Shown piece after piece: positions 3,966 to 7,471 of a stretch of 7,471 nt of DNA; positions within the stretch are counted from its first letter, which is position 1; each line of letters begins with the position of its first letter. This stretch comes from Clostridia bacterium (lineage in GTDB: Bacteria; Bacillota; Clostridia; Oscillospirales; Acutalibacteraceae). The notes under the pieces were generated by a model. The model searched no databases. It saw only the letters and a list, made by a program, of their open reading frames with translations, and was not told the origin of the DNA. The DNA lies in NCBI GenBank assembly GCA_024689165.1, contig JAILDS010000205.1, positions 1 through 7,471 of the forward strand, written 5' to 3'. The position numbers were made by a program, and so were the translations under genes.

Positions 3966-5909
3966 ATGAACGTCTCACTCAAAAACGGGGATATCATCGA
4001 GCTCGCCGCCGGGTCGAGCGCCGCAGACGCGGCGAAGGCTCTCGGCGCGGGGCTTTACAAGGCGGCCTGCGCCGCGAGGATAAACGGCGCCGACTGCGAC
4101 CTGAGGACCGAGCTAAAAGACGGCGACGCTCTTGAGATACTGACCTTCGACGACCCCTACGGCGCCGGGGCCTACCGCCACACGGCGTCCCACATAATGG
4201 CGCAGGCGGTCAAAAGGCTTTTCCCGGAGGCGAAGCTCGCGATCGGCCCGAAGACGGACGACGGCTTCTACTATGATTTCGACCCCGAAAAGCCCTTCAC
4301 CGCCGACGACCTCGAGAAGATCGAGGCCGAGATGAAGAAGATCGTCAAGGAGGACCTGCCCCTCGAGCGCTTCACCATGAGCTATGAGGAGGCGAAGGCC
4401 TATTATGAGGAAAAGGGCGAGATCTACAAGCTCGAGCTTGCCGCCGAGCACGCCGGCAAGGGCGAGGCGCTGAGCTTTTATAAGCAGGGCGAGTTCACCG
4501 AGCTCTGCGCGGGCCCCCACCTGATGAGCACGGGCCTCGTCAAGGCGTTCAAGCTCACGAGCGCGACAGGCGCCTACTGGCGCGGCAGCGAAAAGAACAG
4601 GATGCTCCAGCGCATATACGGCACGGCATTCCCGAAAGCCGCGCAGCTCGAGGAATTCCTCGCCGCCCGCGAGGAGGCGAAGAAGCGCGACCACAACAGG
4701 CTGGGCCGCGAGCTCGAATTCTTCACGACGGTCGACTACATCGGCCAGGGCCTGCCCATCCTGCTCCCCAACGGCGCGAGGGTCATACAGCTTCTGCAGC
4801 GTTTCGTGGAGGACGAGGAGCAGAAGCGCGGCTGGCTGCTCACGAAGACGCCCTACATGGCAAAGCGCGAGCTCTACAAGATCTCCGGCCATTGGGACCA
4901 CTACCTCGACGGCATGTTCGTCCTCGGCGACCCCTATGACGAGGAAAAGGAATGCCTTGCGCTGCGCCCGATGACCTGCCCGTTCCAGTACCAGGCGTAC
5001 CTGAACAAGGCCAGGAGCTACAAGGATCTGCCGCTGAGATACAACGAGACGTCGACGCTCTTCCGCAACGAGGATTCCGGCGAGATGCACGGCCTCATCC
5101 GCGTAAGGCAGTTCACGATCTCCGAGGGGCACCTTATGTGCCGCCCGGACCAGCTTGAGCAGGAATTCAAAAACTGCCTCGAGCTCGCCATATTCATGCT
5201 CAAGACAGTCGGGCTCTACGACGACGTGTCCTACCGCTTCTCTCAGTGGGACCCGGACGACAGAGAGAAGTACATCGGCACGCCCGAGCAGTGGGACGAG
5301 GCCCAGGGCATAATGAAGAACATACTCGACGACATCGGGCTCGAATACAAGATCGGCGTCGGCGAGGCGGCGTTCTACGGCCCGAAGCTCGACATCCAGA
5401 TAAAGAACGTGTTCGGCAAGGAGGACACGCTCATCACGATACAGATCGACCAGATGCTCGCCGAAAAGTTCGGCATGGAGTACACGGACAGCGACGGGAC
5501 GAAAAAGAACCCCTACATCATCCACCGCACGTCCATCGGCTGCTACGAGCGCACCCTCGCGCTGCTGATCGAAAAATACGCGGGCGCCTTCCCGCTCTGG
5601 CTCGCGCCCGAGCAGGTCCGCGTGCTGCCCATCGCCGACAGGCACCACGACGCCGCGAAGGCCGTTGCCGATCAGCTCGACGCCGCCGGCCTGCGCGTCA
5701 CCGTCGACGACAGGAGCGAAAAGCTCGGCTACAAGCTCAGGGAAGCAAGGAACAAGAGGATACCCTACCTGCTTGTCATCGGCGACAACGAAGCCGCCGA
5801 CGGCACGGTCTCCGTCCGCCGCAGGGGCAGCGAGGAGAGCGCCGTGAAGACGGTCGACGAGTTCCTCGCCTCCGCCCTCATGGACGTCGCAAAGAAGACG
5901 ATATGGTAA
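3966..5909 (+). CDS. thrS: Threonyl-tRNA synthetase
   Basis: 647 residues, full family length. Cytosolic class II enzyme that charges tRNA-Thr and hydrolyses mischarged Ser-tRNA-Thr. Domain order: TGS (1-~62), N2 editing domain with H72-xxx-H76 and C181-AGP-H185, catalytic core (~245-540), and C-terminal anticodon-binding domain (~545-647). Zinc ligands that select threonine are C338 (MTCPF), H389 (SEGH) and H520 (IIHR). Motif 2 has R367 in FRNEDSGEMHG; motif 3 has R529 in CYERTLALL. The core wording MTCPFQYQAYL differs from the commoner MNCPGH and marks a divergent bacterial subgroup, though all catalytic residues are present. The start is fixed by the strong AGGAGGT site. There is no T-box leader. 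The CotH gene follows after 30 nt, suggesting co-transcription. Confidence 0.97.
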   Translation: MNVSLKNGDIIELAAGSSAADAAKALGAGLYKAACAARINGADCDLRTELKDGDALEILTFDDPYGAGAYRHTASHIMAQAVKRLFPEAKLAIGPKTDDGFYYDFDPEKPFTADDLEKIEAEMKKIVKEDLPLERFTMSYEEAKAYYEEKGEIYKLELAAEHAGKGEALSFYKQGEFTELCAGPHLMSTGLVKAFKLTSATGAYWRGSEKNRMLQRIYGTAFPKAAQLEEFLAAREEAKKRDHNRLGRELEFFTTVDYIGQGLPILLPNGARVIQLLQRFVEDEEQKRGWLLTKTPYMAKRELYKISGHWDHYLDGMFVLGDPYDEEKECLALRPMTCPFQYQAYLNKARSYKDLPLRYNETSTLFRNEDSGEMHGLIRVRQFTISEGHLMCRPDQLEQEFKNCLELAIFMLKTVGLYDDVSYRFSQWDPDDREKYIGTPEQWDEAQGIMKNILDDIGLEYKIGVGEAAFYGPKLDIQIKNVFGKEDTLITIQIDQMLAEKFGMEYTDSDGTKKNPYIIHRTSIGCYERTLALLIEKYAGAFPLWLAPEQVRVLPIADRHHDAAKAVADQLDAAGLRVTVDDRSEKLGYKLREARNKRIPYLLVIGDNEAADGTVSVRRRGSEESAVKTVDEFLASALMDVAKKTIW

Positions 5910-5916
5910 ACGCCCT

Positions 5917-5935
5917 GTCGGCGCAGGGGGCCGAC
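5917..5935 (+). other. Hairpin holding the ribosome-binding site of the CotH gene
   Basis: GTCGGC (5917-5922) and GCCGAC (5930-5935) form a perfect 6-bp stem around GCAGGGG. The G-run at 5925-5930 is the only Shine-Dalgarno candidate for the ATG at 5940 (9-nt spacing) and lies mostly in the loop. The absence of a T-tract argues against a terminator. Confidence 0.5.
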
Positions 5936-5939
5936 TGAC

Positions 5940-7471
5940 ATGAAAGCATTCAGCCGTTTTTTGCGCCGACTTATCCCCGCGCTGCTCTGCGCGACACTTG
6001 TTTTCGATACCTTTTCCGCTTTTTCCGCCGCCGGGGCGTCCTCCGACGGCGGTGTTTCTGTTGCCGAGGTGGATATCCGCATAACGGCGGACGATTACGA
6101 AAGGCTGACGAAGAACGCTTCGAAGGTCAGGTATCCGACGCTCGTCGGGATCGGAAGCAAAGCGGCGCGCAGCGCGACGGTGAACATCCGGGGCAATTTC
6201 ACAAAAAGGCTCGGCATCCGCACAAGCTCGAGGCGAATTCCCTTCGAGCTCGTGTTTTCGGACGGGAACGCCTTCGACGGCGTCTTGAACAACAAGGACG
6301 TAAAGTTTATCAGCAGCTTTTCTCTGTATTTTCTGCTGGCGGAATACATCGGTCTGGAGCTTTTTGAGTCCATGAGCATTCCGACGCCGGAGCACGAGCT
6401 GAGCTTCGTCAGCTTCAACGGCGTCGATTTCAGCCTCTACCTCGCCGTGGAGGACACGAACAAACGCTTCTTCAAAAAGAATTTCGGCAAAAACGTCGGC
6501 TGCGCTTATAAATCGACCGACTACAACAAGGAAGCCGAGATCATCGACACCGACTGGTTCGGCCCGCTTTTCGTCAAGACCGGGACCGACACCGGCGCCC
6601 TTGACAGGCTGCTTACGGCGCTCGACAGCGGCGAGGGCTATGAACAATACATCGACGTCGACGAATGGCTCAGGTTCTTCGCCTGCGTTTCTGCCACCGG
6701 CGCGGTCGACTCCATCCTCGACAACCGCCGCAACTTCATCCTGTACGAGCATGGCGGGGTCTTCGACCTCGTCCCCTGGGACCTGTCGGACGCCTTCTGC
6801 GCCTCTTATACCGAAGACGGGATAGACCGCTTCACAAGCGGAAAAAAAGAGACGAGCGTTTTCGACCTGCTCATGCGGGACCCGGAAAACAGGGAGAAAT
6901 ACCACGACTATATCCGCGGGATCTGCGGCGGCTTTCTCAGCCCGGAGTCGATCGAACCGCTTTTCCGTTCGATAACGGAATCTCTTGAGCCGTATATCCT
7001 TCGCGACGGCTGCACGCCGCTCTGCTCGCCGGAAGCCGTCGGGAAGCTGCTCGACCCCGTGCCCGGCGACAGGCTGAGCCTTCTTTACGTGCTCGGCGAG
7101 TTCCGCGAGAACCTGCTCGCGCAGCTCGACGGCAGAGAGGACGCCTTTTTTGTCAGCACTGCTTACGAAGAGTTCTATAATATTTCCAACGACGAGGCCG
7201 ACCTGTTCGCCCTGTGGGAATCTCTCATGCCCGAAGGGCACGCGGAGCTGCCCGCGAAAATAATCGCCGCCGCGCCCGCGTCGGTACCGCCCGTGACGAC
7301 GGCGCAGGGCGAAGGGACCGACCCGGCTGCCGACGACGGCGCGGGAACGTCCGCCTCCTCGACGGCGGAACAGGCGTCCGTTCTTCCTTCGACGAAAGAA
7401 CCGGACCCGCAAAAAACCGGTATCCCGAAGGCCGCGGTCATAACGGCAGGATGTTTTGCCGGCGCCGCCGT
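5940..7471 (+). CDS. CotH-kinase-family exported protein, 3'-truncated by window edge
   Basis: 510 complete codons with no stop in the window. CotH proteins are secreted atypical kinases; Bacillus spore-coat CotH phosphorylates coat proteins, and many clostridial homologues are surface proteins of unknown target. A signal peptide is evident: basic FSRFLRRL, hydrophobic core to about residue 22, likely cleavage near residues 29-34. Family marks are NIRGN (82-86), the FNGVDFSLYLAVEDTNKRFF stretch with YKSTDYN after it, DNRRNFILY (261-269) and FDLVPWDLSDAF with P279-W280-D281. The family commonly shows PWDxD, whereas here it is PWD-L-S-D, so activity is uncertain. Residues ~443-494 are an Ala/Thr/Pro/Ser-rich linker; a hydrophobic run starting AAVITAG (498) suggests a C-terminal membrane anchor or sorting region cut by the edge. 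ATG 5940 follows a G-rich site. Confidence 0.82.
   Translation, partial: MKAFSRFLRRLIPALLCATLVFDTFSAFSAAGASSDGGVSVAEVDIRITADDYERLTKNASKVRYPTLVGIGSKAARSATVNIRGNFTKRLGIRTSSRRIPFELVFSDGNAFDGVLNNKDVKFISSFSLYFLLAEYIGLELFESMSIPTPEHELSFVSFNGVDFSLYLAVEDTNKRFFKKNFGKNVGCAYKSTDYNKEAEIIDTDWFGPLFVKTGTDTGALDRLLTALDSGEGYEQYIDVDEWLRFFACVSATGAVDSILDNRRNFILYEHGGVFDLVPWDLSDAFCASYTEDGIDRFTSGKKETSVFDLLMRDPENREKYHDYIRGICGGFLSPESIEPLFRSITESLEPYILRDGCTPLCSPEAVGKLLDPVPGDRLSLLYVLGEFRENLLAQLDGREDAFFVSTAYEEFYNISNDEADLFALWESLMPEGHAELPAKIIAAAPASVPPVTTAQGEGTDPAADDGAGTSASSTAEQASVLPSTKEPDPQKTGIPKAAVITAGCFAGAA

Noticed and set aside
5988..5996. LLC in the CotH signal sequence as a lipobox
   Set aside because: The residue before Cys is Leu, not Gly/Ala/Ser, and the hydrophobic core continues past it, so a standard signal peptide fits better.
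4113..7412. A 1099-codon open frame on the minus strand across thrS and the CotH gene
   Set aside because: It is a codon-bias shadow. Both plus-strand genes have full family signatures, and the antisense product is Arg/Val/Glu-rich with no recognisable domain and no ribosome-binding site.

Overview
The window reads as a chromosomal segment of a GC-rich Firmicute, most likely a gut-type Clostridia (Oscillospirales/Christensenellales-like). That placement is an inference. It rests on strong GGAGG ribosome-binding sites, a CotH-type surface protein, clostridial-style aminoacyl-tRNA synthetases, and a repeat-laden intergenic island of the kind I associate with those genomes. All real genes are on the + strand.

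Layout: (1) 1-1239, serS, seryl-tRNA synthetase, missing its first codons at the left edge. (2) 1240-1712, a 473-nt non-coding island of heptamer tandem arrays, many short hairpins (four sharing a GCTTCGC/GCGAAGC core) and a MITE-like palindromic element. (3) 1713-3170, a cytoplasmic family-20 glycoside hydrolase (beta-N-acetylhexosaminidase-like). A perfect 16-bp parS centromere site is embedded in its reading frame at 2966-2981. (4) 3245-3865, a TetR/AcrR-type repressor with its own promoter. (5) 3966-5909, thrS, threonyl-tRNA synthetase, with a palindromic, Fur-box-like operator candidate over its promoter and no T-box leader. (6) 5940-7471, an exported, probably membrane-anchored CotH-family protein, cut off by the right edge and only 30 nt behind thrS.

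How it fits together: the synthetases are housekeeping genes. The GH20 enzyme would trim beta-linked N-acetylhexosamine from imported or recycled oligosaccharides, and the adjacent TetR gene may regulate it or other genes. thrS and the CotH gene look co-transcribed.

The most notable item is the perfect parS. It implies that this locus is loaded with ParB/Spo0J and probably lies in the origin-proximal part of the chromosome; serS is also origin-proximal in Bacillus subtilis. The repeat island is the second most interesting region. Its hairpins keep self-complementarity while their arm sequences differ, and three of them present the known ultra-stable d(GCGAAGC) mini-hairpin on the minus strand and one on the plus strand. 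I did not find a convincing new multi-gene system.
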